A program made the position numbers and the translations under genes. From Thermus antranikianii DSM 12462 (lineage in GTDB: Bacteria > Deinococcota > Deinococci > Deinococcales > Thermaceae), in assembly GCF_000423905.1 (NCBI RefSeq), contig NZ_AUIW01000002.1, positions 242,172 to 306,171 on the forward strand: 64,000 nt of DNA, given 5' to 3'. Shown piece after piece: positions 1 to 11,871 of the stretch. Each line of letters begins with the position of its first letter. Position 1 is the stretch's first letter. The notes under the pieces were generated by a model, which saw only the letters and a program-made list of their open reading frames with translations, did no database searches and was not told the DNA's origin.

Positions 1-655
1 CTCGGCCCCGCTCTAGTACATAGACTCGGTCCACGATTGAGAGGGCAGCCCGCGCATTCTGCTCCACCAGTAGGAGACTCAGGTTCTTCTCGCGCCTTAG
101 GGTGTCGAGGGTGCGCATCACTTCCTCCACCAGCTTGGGGGCTAGGCCCAATGAAGGCTCGTCCACCACCAGCACCTTGGGCCGGGTGAGGAGGGCCATG
201 CCCAAGAGAAGCATCTGCTGTTCGCCCCCGGAAAGGTAGCCAGCCTGCTCGTGGCGCCTTTCGTAGAGCCGGGGGAAACGGGCGAAAACCTCCTCCATGC
301 CTTCCTTAAGCTCCCGGGGAGAGAGGCGGTGGCCGGCGGCCACCAGGTTCTCCACGGGGGTCAGGTAGCGGAAGAGGGGACGCCCCTCGAGGACCGCGGT
401 GAGCCCCAGACCCGTGATGCGCGCGGGATCCAGGTGGGTGGCTTCCTGGTCGAACAGGCGCACGTGCCCGTCCAGCACCCTTCCCTCAAACTTGGGAAGG
501 AGGCCGGCCACCGCCCGCACCAAGGAGCTCTTGCCAGCTCCATTGGGCCCAAGGAGGGCCACCGCCTCCCCCTCCCTAACCTCCAGGGACACCCCATCCA
601 GGGCCAGGATCACTCCCCGGTAGACCACCTTGAGGTTTTCTACAGACAGGACCAT
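1..655 (-). CDS. livF: Branched-chain amino acid ABC transporter ATPase (LivF type), partial
   Basis: The gene runs off the left edge, so the last residues are missing. The visible 218 residues form a complete ABC ATPase core: Walker A GPNGAGKSS at residues 36-44, signature LSGGEQQ, Walker B VLVVDEPS, and a C-terminal LVEQNARAAL stretch typical of LivF rather than LivG. It would hydrolyse ATP on the cytoplasmic face to drive uptake of leucine, isoleucine, valine or related amides. I chose ATG 655, which follows an AGAGGG. An in-frame ATG at 688 is possible but has no ribosome-binding site. It is the third gene of a reverse operon after the binding protein and LivH. LivM and LivG are not in the window and probably lie further left. 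Confidence 0.93.
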   Translation of the reverse strand, partial: MVLSVENLKVVYRGVILALDGVSLEVREGEAVALLGPNGAGKSSLVRAVAGLLPKFEGRVLDGHVRLFDQEATHLDPARITGLGLTAVLEGRPLFRYLTPVENLVAAGHRLSPRELKEGMEEVFARFPRLYERRHEQAGYLSGGEQQMLLLGMALLTRPKVLVVDEPSLGLAPKLVEEVMRTLDTLRREKNLSLLLVEQNARAALSIVDRVYVLERGR

Positions 656-748
656 GCCGTTTCCCTCTGCGTCTTTTCGCTCGGCCATGGGGCCTGGAGG
701 AAGCCTCTATCGGAGCCTTCTTCCTGGCAAAGCCAGGGTGAAGGGGTA
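656..748 (-). other. livH-livF intercistronic gap with small hairpin
   Basis: The 93-base gap holds a 6-bp perfect stem with a 3-base loop (723-728 with 732-737). There is no T tract, so it looks like an mRNA-processing or stabilising hairpin rather than a terminator. Confidence 0.4.
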
Positions 749-1624
749 TCACACCCGCTCAATCTGCCGCTCACCCAGTAGGCCATAGGGACGCACCAGA
801 AGCACCAGGAGTACCACCACGAAGGGCAAGGCCTCGGTGAAGCCGGGGAGGATGGGTTCCAGGTAGCGTTGGGAAAGGGCCTCGAGGATCCCCAGAATAA
901 AGCCTGCCAAAAGGGCCCCACCCACCGAGTCCAACCCGCCGAGGATGGCCACGGGGAAGACCTTTAGTCCCAGGAAGACCAAGTTGTGCCCTACCCCGCT
1001 GGCCACGGCCAGAAGAGCTCCCGCCAGGGTGGCCAGGAGGGCCGAGATCCCCCAGACCCCGGCCAGGATCCGGGCCGTGGGGATCCCCAAGGCCAAGGCG
1101 GCCACCTCCCTTTCGGAGATGGCCCGTACCAGGATCCCGTACCGGCTTCTCCTAAGGAGCCAGAGAAGGATGAGGCCCAGGGGCAGGGCCAGGAGCAGGT
1201 TCCATAGGGCCCTGGAGGGTACGAACACCTCCCCCACCTGGAAACCGAGCTGGGGGAGTTCCCCTCTGAGGTACTTGAGGTCCGGACCCCAGACCAGCTG
1301 GACCCCCCCGTCCAGGGCTGCGGCCAATCCGATGGTGGCCATGATTACCGCCACCACGCTCCGCCCTAGAAGGGGCCGCACGAAGCCCCGCTCCACCAGG
1401 AGGCCGAAGAGAAAGGCCACGGGTAGGGCGGCCAGCATGGCCAGGGGAAGGGGCAGGAAAAGGGCAAAGGTGTAGGTGAGGTAAGCCCCCACCAGCAGGA
1501 ACTCGCCTATGGCGAAGTTCACCACGCTGGTGGCCCGGTAGACCAGGACGAACCCCAGGGCGAGGAGGCCGTAAAGAGCTCCGTTGGCTAGGCCACCGAT
1601 GAGATAGGGTAAAAGGTCAGACAT
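749..1624 (-). CDS. livH: Branched-chain amino acid ABC transporter permease LivH
   Basis: A 291-residue polytopic membrane protein with about eight hydrophobic segments. The N terminus reads LIGGLANGALYGLLALGFVLVYRATSVVNFA, the hallmark of LivH permeases, which start with a G-A-LYAL-like helix and a NFA-GE loop. It would form the membrane channel with LivM for high-affinity branched-chain amino acid uptake. Its ATG lies 51 bases after the binding-protein stop, beyond an intercistronic hairpin, and livF follows 93 bases later. The order binding protein, permease, ATPase supports one transcript. Confidence 0.92.
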   Translation of the reverse strand: MSDLLPYLIGGLANGALYGLLALGFVLVYRATSVVNFAIGEFLLVGAYLTYTFALFLPLPLAMLAALPVAFLFGLLVERGFVRPLLGRSVVAVIMATIGLAAALDGGVQLVWGPDLKYLRGELPQLGFQVGEVFVPSRALWNLLLALPLGLILLWLLRRSRYGILVRAISEREVAALALGIPTARILAGVWGISALLATLAGALLAVASGVGHNLVFLGLKVFPVAILGGLDSVGGALLAGFILGILEALSQRYLEPILPGFTEALPFVVVLLVLLVRPYGLLGERQIERV

Positions 1625-1638
1625 AGGTTCTTCAAGAG

Positions 1639-1667
1639 CACTCCCGCCTGTTTCCAGCCCGGGAGTG
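1639..1667 (-). terminator. Intercistronic hairpin after binding-protein gene
   Basis: A perfect 8-bp stem, CACTCCCG with CGGGAGTG (1660-1667 with 1639-1646), follows the binding-protein stop. It has no strong T run. Hairpins here commonly attenuate or protect the 3' end, so binding protein is made in excess over permease. That role is inferred. Confidence 0.5.
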
Positions 1668-1675
1668 GATTGGGG

Positions 1676-2860
1676 CTAAGCCAGCCTGATCCAGTCGGTG
1701 ATGGCGTTGAAACGGCCGTCCCTTACGCTAGCCCGATAGAGCTTGGTGTAGGGAAGGCGGTGATTGACAAACCGGTAGCCCAAGTTGAGGCCAAGCCCGT
1801 TGTAGTCTTCCATTTTTTCCAGGTACTCCACCACCCCGGCCCGGGTGAGCTTGCCCGCTCCCGCCGCCCGGCGCATGGCTTCGGCGATAGCCAGGACCAC
1901 CGCCAGGCTGCCCATGTAGTAGGTGGGGCGGTAGGAGATGTCCCGGCCCTTCTTCTGACGGAATTTCCGCATCTCGTCCACTGCGGGCACCAGGGTGTCG
2001 TACCAGTAGGCGTTGTGGTATGTGACGGTGAAACCCTCGGCGGCAGGGCCCGCCCGCTGGATGAGGGCCAGTTCCGCGGAGTAGTAGGTGCCCATGAACT
2101 GGGCCCTTAGGCCCTGCTCCCGTGCGGTGCGGAGGATCAGGGGTTCGGCGGAAAGGGCATAGCCCTGAAGGATTACGAAGTCGGGGTTGGCCCGCCGGAG
2201 GTTGAGGACCACGGGGGTGGCGTCGGTGAAGGCCGGGGGCGTCACCTCCTCGTGGACCACCTCCATGCCAAGGGCCTTGGCCCTTTCCTTGGCGTAGGGG
2301 ATGGGGTCGCGGCCGAACTCGGTGTTGGAGTAGACCAAAGCGATCTTAGCCCGGCCCTTTTGCAGGCGGATTTGCCGGAGGAGGGCCTCCATCATGTCGT
2401 TGTAAGTGGGGCCGAAGACGAAGATGGTGGGGTAGGTTTTGGGGTCGGCTAGTTCGTTGGAGAAGCTGGTGGCGGAGTAGGGAAGGCCCATGCGGGCGAT
2501 TTCCGGCGCCAAGGCCTTGGAAAGACCGGTGGAGTCCCCGTATACAAAGAGGAGCTCATCGGGACGCTCCCGGGATACCACCCGGTTGAAGGCGGCGGTC
2601 CCCTTGGCCACGTCGTACCCCGTGTCCTCTAGGATGAGCTCCAGCTTGCGGCCCCCAATGCCTCCTTGGACCTCGTTGACGTAGTCCACCCCGTCCACGA
2701 ACCCCTCCCGGCCCGCATTGCCGGCAAAGGCGAAGGGCCCCGTCAAGGGCAGAAGGGCGGCCAGCTTTACCGGCCTGGCCTGGGCAGTGGCGAAGTAGGG
2801 CATACCCAGGGCCGCCAACGAACCTATACCCAGCTTCCTTAAAAACTCCCTACGCTTCAT
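1676..2860 (-). CDS. Branched-chain amino acid ABC transporter substrate-binding protein
   Basis: A 394-residue periplasmic type I binding protein of the LivK/amide-binding group. The mature part opens with VKLAALLPLTGPFAFAGNAG, the usual start of this fold. The open frame extends to 3013, but ATG 2860 is preceded by AGGAGG and starts the signal sequence. That signal begins MKRREFLRKLGIGSLAALG, containing a twin-arginine RREFL motif, and ends at ATA-QA. Export by the Tat route is therefore likely and matches the tatA gene at 46298. It would hand amino acids to LivH/LivM. A promoter and a folded leader precede it. Confidence 0.92.
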   Translation of the reverse strand: MKRREFLRKLGIGSLAALGMPYFATAQARPVKLAALLPLTGPFAFAGNAGREGFVDGVDYVNEVQGGIGGRKLELILEDTGYDVAKGTAAFNRVVSRERPDELLFVYGDSTGLSKALAPEIARMGLPYSATSFSNELADPKTYPTIFVFGPTYNDMMEALLRQIRLQKGRAKIALVYSNTEFGRDPIPYAKERAKALGMEVVHEEVTPPAFTDATPVVLNLRRANPDFVILQGYALSAEPLILRTAREQGLRAQFMGTYYSAELALIQRAGPAAEGFTVTYHNAYWYDTLVPAVDEMRKFRQKKGRDISYRPTYYMGSLAVVLAIAEAMRRAAGAGKLTRAGVVEYLEKMEDYNGLGLNLGYRFVNHRLPYTKLYRASVRDGRFNAITDWIRLA

Positions 2861-3029
2861 TGTGTGCCTCCTTTCCGGTTGTGCTTGGTGCAAAGATACC
2901 ATGACCGCCTTCCGTCGGCAAGTCCCGGGACCTTGCCCCGTAGCTGACGGGCTGGAGATGCGGCCCTTTCCATCTGAGAGGCGCCGGGGATGCCGGTGCC
3001 CGTTCCCTGCCAACCGGTCGGTTAGTAGT
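2861..3029 (-). promoter_or_regulatory. Structured 5' leader with mutually exclusive stems
   Basis: About 165 bases separate the -10 box from the start codon. Read as RNA, the first domain closes with ACGGGC/GCCCGT (3003-2998 with 2952-2947) and encloses two hairpins (2996-2993/2987-2984 and 2975-2971/2960-2956). The 3' strand of that stem overlaps the 5' strand CCGTC/GACGG (2950-2946) of a second hairpin built on GGCAAG/CTTGCC (2937-2932 with 2922-2917). The two folds cannot coexist. This is riboswitch-like architecture, but I cannot match it to a known aptamer. Confidence 0.45.
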
Positions 3030-3057
3030 ATTTTACAGCCCTTGGGCTTCCCGTCAA
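3010..3057 (-). promoter_or_regulatory. Promoter of the liv operon with palindromic operator
   Basis: Reverse strand: -35 TTGACG (3057-3052), 16-base spacer, -10 TAAAAT (3035-3030). Just downstream lies TAACCGACCGGTTGG (3024-3010), a near palindrome placed where a repressor would block transcription. It resembles the CCGACCG...GG pseudopalindromes bound by TetR-family repressors of Thermus such as PfmR. That resemblance is from memory. Confidence 0.65.
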
Positions 3058-3162
3058 GGGTGGGGTGCCTTAAGGCGGCGACGCCGCTCCTGAGGGTTCT
3101 CCCTAGGGCTTCCTTAGGGGATGGGTGGTCCTGGGTTGGGACCGAGGCCCTAGGATGGGATC

Positions 3163-6488
<3,326 letters not shown>

Positions 6489-6560
6489 GCATATCCTCCT
6501 CAACCGCCCCTAGCAGGGCGGGATAAACCGCCTCCATCCTATAAGGCCCTAGTCTAGGGA

Positions 6561-7127
6561 TTAGCCGATTTTGACCTCGGGCTCGTTTCCAGGCCGCCAC
6601 TTGATGGTGCAGCCGATGGCGGGAGCCTCCTTAAGGGGTGGCTCCTCTCCCTTGAGCAAGGCTTCGATGGCGGCCTCGAGGTCGTGGGCCTGGACCTGTT
6701 CGGGGAACTTGGGGTTATCGTTTACCCGGCCGTGGTAGCGGAGGAGGCGCCTTTCGTCGAAGAGGAAGACCTCGGGGGTGCGCAAGGCGCGGTAGGCCTT
6801 GGCCACCTCCTGGCTCTCATCCAGTAGGTAGGGGAAGAAGATGCCGTGTTCCTTGGCGAACTCCACCATCTTCTCCGGGGCGTCGTCGGGGTAGCGTTCG
6901 TAATCGTTGGCGTTGATGCCCACGAAGGCCACCCGGCCCCGGTACTTCTCCGCCAGGCTCACGATCTCCTGGATGGAGCCCTTCACGTAGGGGCAGTGGT
7001 TGCACATGAAGATCACGGCCAGAAAGGGCTCCTGGAACTGGGAAAGCCGGTACCGTCCTCCCCGTGGATCGGGAAGCTCGGCGTCGATCAAGGGGCTTCC
7101 TAGGGGTAGCTCCGGGTACTGCAGCAT
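6561..7127 (-). CDS. Thioredoxin-fold peroxiredoxin-like protein
   Basis: 188 residues of the AhpC/TSA-Redoxin superfamily. The active-site region is [10 protein letters not shown] (residues 40-49), with a CxxC pair characteristic of the single-domain PRX-like subgroup, followed by [16 protein letters not shown]. It probably acts as a cytoplasmic thiol peroxidase or disulfide reductase; the exact electron donor is unknown. The start is leaderless: -10 TAAGAT lies 6 bases before ATG 7127. It is divergent from the P-type ATPase gene, with an inverted repeat between them. Confidence 0.8.
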   Translation of the reverse strand: MLQYPELPLGSPLIDAELPDPRGGRYRLSQFQEPFLAVIFMCNHCPYVKGSIQEIVSLAEKYRGRVAFVGINANDYERYPDDAPEKMVEFAKEHGIFFPYLLDESQEVAKAYRALRTPEVFLFDERRLLRYHGRVNDNPKFPEQVQAHDLEAAIEALLKGEEPPLKEAPAIGCTIKWRPGNEPEVKIG

Positions 7128-7195
7128 GGCGTCATCTTACCGCAGGGCCCAGGTGGGGGACAATAAGTCCCCGGCGCTCCAGGTATCATGCCCCT
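7128..7195. promoter_or_regulatory. Divergent promoter region with GGGGAC palindrome
   Basis: Reverse promoter: TTGTCC, 18 bases, TAAGAT, then 6 bases to ATG 7127. Forward promoter: -10 TATCAT at 7184-7189, then 6 bases to ATG 7196. Between them lies a perfect inverted repeat GGGGAC-AATAA-GTCCCC (7156-7172), overlapping both -35 regions. It is a candidate shared operator. Confidence 0.55.
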
Positions 7196-9655
7196 ATGCG
7201 GGGGCTTACCTCACAGGAGGCGCAAAAACGCTTGGTAGAATACGGCCCCAACGCCCTTCCGGAAAAACCCTCTGAACCCCTTTGGCAACGGTTCCTGCGC
7301 CAGTTTCAAAGCCCTCTCATCTACATCCTCCTCTTTGCCTTGGCGGTGGACCTGGGCCTTTGGCTCTATGAGGGAGCCCATGGGCTTCCCCTGGAGGCCT
7401 TGGCCATTCTGGCCATCCTGATCCTCAACGCTACCCTGGGTACCCTGCAGGAGAAGCGCTCCGAGGAGGCCCTTAGGCGTCTTAAAGCCCTGGCGGAGCC
7501 CATGGCCTGGGTCCTCCGAGATGGTCGCTTCCAGCACCTCCCCAGCCGGGAGATCGTGCCCGGGGATGTGGTGCGCCTGGAGGCAGGGGACCGCATACCG
7601 GCAGATGGGGTGCTCCTGGAGGCCAGCGGGGTCTTGGTGGATGAAAGCCTCCTTACCGGGGAAAGCGTTCCGGTGGAGAAGAGGGTAAGGGACGAGGTCT
7701 TTTCCGGCACCCTGTTGGTGCGGGGAAGGGCCTTAATGGAGGTAAGCCGTACCGGCCTAAGGAGCGCCATGGGCCGCATCGCCGGGCTTCTGGCAGAGAT
7801 GGAAGAGGAAAAAACTCCGCTGGAGCGGCGCCTCGAGGCCTTTGGCCATAGGGTGGCCCGCTGGGTGATGGGGCTTGCCGCAGCCCTAGTGGCACTGGGT
7901 TTTCTGGCGGAGGGCTTTTCCGCCCAAGTCCTTCTCTTCGCCGTGGCCCTGGCGGTAGCGGCGGTGCCCGAGGGGCTTCCTGCCGTGCTCACCCTGGCCT
8001 TGGCCCTGGGGGTGGAGCGGATGGCGCGCCGTAAGGCGGTGGTTCGGCGCCTTTCAGCGGTGGAGGCCTTGGGGAGCGTTACCGTTATCGCCACCGACAA
8101 GACGGGTACCCTCACGGAAAACCGCATGGAGGTGCAAAAGGTGGTGGGGCCGGACCCCCAGAGGGCTCTTCTCGCCATGGTCCTCTGCAACGATGCCGAT
8201 CTGGAAACCGGCGCAGGGGACCCCTTGGAACTGGGTCTTTTGCGCTATGCGGCCCGGCACCTGAACGTGCAGCAAGTGCGCCACGAACACCCCAGGCTCT
8301 CTGAAAGGCCCTTTGACAGCGCCTGGAAGTACATGCGGGTTACCACGCCCGAGGGAAGCTTCCTCAAAGGGGCTCCCGAGGCCCTTATCCCCCGCCTTGC
8401 CCTAAGCCCGGAGGACAAAGCTTCCCTTTTGGAACAGGCGGAGGCCTATGCAAAGGAGGGCTTCCGGGTGCTGGCCTTGGCCCATGGCGAGGGGGAGAGG
8501 GAAGAGGGGCTAAGCTTTTTGGGCTTCGTCCTCCTTCTGGATCCTCCACGTCCGGAGGTACCGGAGGCGGTGGCCAAGGTGTTGAAGGCAGGGGTCAGGG
8601 TGGTGATGGTCACGGGGGATCACCCGGCCACTGCCTTGGCCATCGCCCGCCAGGTGGGTATTCCTGCGGAAGTGGTGGCCACCGGGGACGAGATCGGGGA
8701 ACTCTCCGACGAGGAACTTCTGGAGGTGGATGTCTTCGCCCGGGTTAAGCCCGAGGACAAGCTGCGCATCGTTGAGGCATTCCAAAAAGCAGGCGAGGTG
8801 GTGGCCGTGACCGGGGACGGAATAAACGACGCCCCGGCCCTCAAGCGGGCGGACGTGGGGGTGGCCATGGGCCAAAGGGGTTCAGAAGTCTCCCGGGAAG
8901 TGGCGGATTTGGTTCTTCTGGACGACAACTTCGCCACCATCGTGGCGGCCATTGAAGAGGGGCGGAGCATCTACGAGAACATCCAGAAGTTCATTCGCTT
9001 CCTCTTCTCCACCAACCTCTCTGAGGTCTTGGTGGTGGCCTTGGGCATGGTGTTTGCCGCTCTCCTCAACCTCAGGGACGAGGCTGGGTACCTGCTTCTT
9101 CCCCTCACCGCGGTGCAGATTCTCTGGATCAACCTGGTGACCGATGGCCTTCCCGCCCTGGCCCTGGCCCTGGAGCGTAATCCCCAGGTATTGGACCGGC
9201 CGCCCAGGCCCAAGGACAGCCCCCTTTTGGACGCTCCCTCCTTGCGGTTCATCCTCCTCACGGGAACCATCAAGGCCGCCTTTGCCTTGTCGCTCTTGGC
9301 CCTTCTGCCGGGATGGGGGCGGATCCAAGCCGCTTTAAGTGCCACCGAGGTGGCGCGTACTGCCACCTTCCACTTCATGACCCTGGGCCAGCTCTTCTTC
9401 GCTTACGCTGCTCGGCACACCCACCTGATGCCCCTGCCCAACCCGTATTTGCACGGAGCTGTGGCTTTGGGCATCGCCATTCAGCTCCTGCTGGGCACCC
9501 TGGCCCCAGGGGCTCTGGAGGCCGTGCCGGCTCCCTTGGGGATCTGGGGATTGGTGTTGGGGCTGGCCCTTTTGGCTTGGCTCGTGGCTGAGGGAGTAGA
9601 CCGTTTGGTATGGCGGAAAGGGGATGCCAGCGGGCCTTACTCTTTAACCCAGTGA
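7196..9655 (+). CDS. P-type cation ATPase, SERCA/Ca2+-like
   Basis: 819 residues. Landmarks in order: [10 protein letters not shown] (actuator domain), PEGLPA in helix M4, DKTGTLTEN with phosphorylated Asp near residue 301, [22 protein letters not shown], then STNLSEV in M5 and NLVTDGLPA in M6. The M4, M5 and M6 motifs match the Ca2+-transporting IIA group better than heavy-metal P1B pumps, and there is no CPx or N-terminal metal domain. It likely exports Ca2+ or Mn2+. The frame is open from 7064, but ATG 7196 begins [10 protein letters not shown], the cation-ATPase N-terminal domain, with a leaderless -10 just upstream. Its 3' end overlaps the convergent usp gene by 19 bases. Confidence 0.9.
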   Translation: MRGLTSQEAQKRLVEYGPNALPEKPSEPLWQRFLRQFQSPLIYILLFALAVDLGLWLYEGAHGLPLEALAILAILILNATLGTLQEKRSEEALRRLKALAEPMAWVLRDGRFQHLPSREIVPGDVVRLEAGDRIPADGVLLEASGVLVDESLLTGESVPVEKRVRDEVFSGTLLVRGRALMEVSRTGLRSAMGRIAGLLAEMEEEKTPLERRLEAFGHRVARWVMGLAAALVALGFLAEGFSAQVLLFAVALAVAAVPEGLPAVLTLALALGVERMARRKAVVRRLSAVEALGSVTVIATDKTGTLTENRMEVQKVVGPDPQRALLAMVLCNDADLETGAGDPLELGLLRYAARHLNVQQVRHEHPRLSERPFDSAWKYMRVTTPEGSFLKGAPEALIPRLALSPEDKASLLEQAEAYAKEGFRVLALAHGEGEREEGLSFLGFVLLLDPPRPEVPEAVAKVLKAGVRVVMVTGDHPATALAIARQVGIPAEVVATGDEIGELSDEELLEVDVFARVKPEDKLRIVEAFQKAGEVVAVTGDGINDAPALKRADVGVAMGQRGSEVSREVADLVLLDDNFATIVAAIEEGRSIYENIQKFIRFLFSTNLSEVLVVALGMVFAALLNLRDEAGYLLLPLTAVQILWINLVTDGLPALALALERNPQVLDRPPRPKDSPLLDAPSLRFILLTGTIKAAFALSLLALLPGWGRIQAALSATEVARTATFHFMTLGQLFFAYAARHTHLMPLPNPYLHGAVALGIAIQLLLGTLAPGALEAVPAPLGIWGLVLGLALLAWLVAEGVDRLVWRKGDASGPYSLTQ

Positions 9656-10080
9656 GGTACCACCAGGATGGGCTTGGGGCTTCGGCGCACCACCTCCTGG
9701 GTCACGCTTCCCAGAAGGGCGGCATCTAACCTCGAGCGCCCGTGGGTGGCCATTACCAAAAGGTCGTGCTTTGCTGCCTCCTTAAGGATGACCTCCGCCG
9801 CCCGCCCCTCGAGGAGATGGGCTTCAAACCCCACCCCGAGCTCCTCCGCCATGCGGGTGGCCCGGTCCAAGGCGGCCATGCCCTCTTTCCGCATGTCCTC
9901 CACCAGGTCCTGGTAGTAGGGAAGGGTTTCCGGGCCCAGGAAAAGCCTGGGCCCTATGGGCTCCAGCACGTAGAGAAAGGCCACCCGGGCCCCCAGGGCC
10001 TTGGCCAGGCGGAGCCCCTCCTTTACCCCAGCTTCGGCAGCTGGGCTTCCGTCGGTGGGAAGGAGAAGGCTTCGGTACAT
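9637..10080 (-). CDS. Universal stress protein (UspA family)
   Basis: 147 residues. It begins MYRSLLLPTDGSPAA, the usual beta-1 and first-loop Asp of UspA. The ATP-binding motif is present as THGRSRLDAALLGSVTQEVV near the C terminus. It probably dimerises, binds ATP or AMP and signals stress; its target is unknown. It starts 3 bases after the rnj stop and is probably co-transcribed with rnj and pnp. Confidence 0.9.
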   Translation of the reverse strand: MYRSLLLPTDGSPAAEAGVKEGLRLAKALGARVAFLYVLEPIGPRLFLGPETLPYYQDLVEDMRKEGMAALDRATRMAEELGVGFEAHLLEGRAAEVILKEAAKHDLLVMATHGRSRLDAALLGSVTQEVVRRSPKPILVVPHWVKE

Positions 10081-10083
10081 GGT

Positions 10084-11814
10084 TCACCCCTCGATGACCA
10101 CGGGAAGGATCATGGGATCCCGGCCCGTGGCCTTCTTCAGGAACTTTTTCACCGGGAAGTAGATGTCGTCCCGGATACGTTCCAAGGATTTCTTCTCCCG
10201 CACCCCGTTTTGCAGGGCCTCGAGGGCCATGCGCTTCACTTCGCCCAAGAGCCGCTCCCCGGCCTTGACAAACCCCCGGGACACCACCTCCACCACCGGG
10301 TCCTGGCTCGCTAGGGCGGTGATGACCACGATCCCCTCCTCGGCCATGTGCTGGCGGTCGGCCAGGATCTCCTCGGTGATGTCCCCAACCCCCAGGCCGT
10401 CCACATAGAGGACCCCAGAGGGCACCTGGCCTACCTTCTCAAAGGTGTCCCGGGTTAGGCGGTAGATGGCCCCGTTCTCCCCGATGAGGGTTTTCTCCGG
10501 GGGACGGCTCATGGACTCCGCCAGCCACTTGAAGTTGGTCTGGTGGCGCACCTCCCCGTGCCAGGGGAGGAAGAAACGGGGGGTGGTGAGGTTCAGGATG
10601 AGCTTGAGCTCCTCCTGGGAGGCGTGCCCCGAGGCATGGACCTTGTAGGTGGGAGGGTAGAGAACGTAAGCCCCCAGGGCGTAGAGCCGGTTGATGACCC
10701 GGTTCACCGCCTCCTCGTTGCCGGGAATGGGGCTGCTGGAGAGGATCACCGTGTCCCCGGGCTTGATGGCCATCTTGGCGTGGCTTTCGAAGGCCAGGCG
10801 GTGGAGGACGGACATGGGCTGCCCTTGGCTTCCCGTGGCCAGGATCAGCACCTGGTGGTCGGGGAGGTCCTTGACCTCCTCCAGGGTGTAGAGGCGGTCC
10901 TTCACCTTGAGGTAACCCAGCTCCATGGCGATACGGCTGAACCGCACCATGCTCCGGCCTTCCATGGCCACCTTGCGCCCGTACTTCTCCGCCGCCCAGA
11001 TCACCGCCTGGATGCGATGGATGTGGCTGGCAAAGGTGGTGACGAAGACCCTGCCCGGAGCCCGGCCGATGACCCGATCCAGCTCTTTGGCGATCTCCAT
11101 CTCGCTCGGGGTGTAGCCGGGGCGCTCGGCGTTGGTGGAGTCGGCGATGAGGAGCAAGACCCCTTCCGCTCCCGCCTGGGCCACCTTGGCCAGGTGGGAG
11201 AGTTTACCGTCTATGGGGGTGGCGTCCAGCTTGAAGTCCCCGGTGTGCACGATGGTGCCGATGGGGGTGCGGATGACCAGCCCGGAGTTGTCGGGGATGG
11301 AGTGGGTCATGCGGAAGAGGTCCAGGGTGAAGTAGCGCCCCACGCTGATGCGGTCATCGGGGGAGATCTCCTTGAGGTTGAAGCTTCCGGGCCTCAAACC
11401 GAACTCCTCCAGCTTCCCCTTAAGGAGGCCCAGGGTGAGCTTAGCGCCGTAAATGGGTACCTGGCTTTCCTTCCCGAAGACCATGGGGAGGATGAAGGGA
11501 AGCCCCCCGATGTGGTCCTCGTGCCCGTGGGTCAGAACCCAGGCCTTGATGAGGTGCCTGTTTTCGATGAGGTAATCCACCCGGGGGATGAGGAGGTCCA
11601 CCCCGGGCATTCCCTCCTGGGGAAAGGCCAGACCACCGTCCAGGACGAAGATCTCGTCGCGGAAGCGGAAGACGGTGATGTTCTTGCCGATCTCCCCCAT
11701 CCCCCCTAGGGGGATGATCTCCACATAGTCCTTGCCCTCTCCAAGGCCCAGGGAAGCGGCGTCGGGTGGCCTTCTGCGCCGTCTTTTCCTTGGCTTACGT
11801 TCCTGGTTTTCCAT
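10084..11814 (-). CDS. rnj: Ribonuclease J
   Basis: 576 residues. A basic N-terminal tail (RKPRKRRRRRPP) precedes the metallo-beta-lactamase core with HGHEDHIGG near residue 99, the zinc-binding motif. HTGDFK, the beta-CASP motifs and a C-terminal RNase J domain follow. The family makes endonucleolytic and 5'-3' exonucleolytic cuts in rRNA maturation and mRNA decay. The gene sits between pnp (upstream) and usp, so two central RNases share a locus. No frameshift is visible and the length is normal. Confidence 0.95.
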   Translation of the reverse strand: MENQERKPRKRRRRRPPDAASLGLGEGKDYVEIIPLGGMGEIGKNITVFRFRDEIFVLDGGLAFPQEGMPGVDLLIPRVDYLIENRHLIKAWVLTHGHEDHIGGLPFILPMVFGKESQVPIYGAKLTLGLLKGKLEEFGLRPGSFNLKEISPDDRISVGRYFTLDLFRMTHSIPDNSGLVIRTPIGTIVHTGDFKLDATPIDGKLSHLAKVAQAGAEGVLLLIADSTNAERPGYTPSEMEIAKELDRVIGRAPGRVFVTTFASHIHRIQAVIWAAEKYGRKVAMEGRSMVRFSRIAMELGYLKVKDRLYTLEEVKDLPDHQVLILATGSQGQPMSVLHRLAFESHAKMAIKPGDTVILSSSPIPGNEEAVNRVINRLYALGAYVLYPPTYKVHASGHASQEELKLILNLTTPRFFLPWHGEVRHQTNFKWLAESMSRPPEKTLIGENGAIYRLTRDTFEKVGQVPSGVLYVDGLGVGDITEEILADRQHMAEEGIVVITALASQDPVVEVVSRGFVKAGERLLGEVKRMALEALQNGVREKKSLERIRDDIYFPVKKFLKKATGRDPMILPVVIEG

Positions 11815-11871
11815 AGACCTCCCATCTTCCCGGCCTGGCCGGGATCTTGCCCTAAGGAAAACCCCCCAGGG

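Noticed and set aside
2941..3003. Glycine or TPP riboswitch
   Set aside because: Short resemblances such as CTCTCAG are present, but the order of conserved elements does not fit either aptamer.
10543..11709. 388-residue forward frame antisense to rnj
   Set aside because: Composed of Gly, Val, His and Asp as an antisense mirror of the confident RNase J gene.
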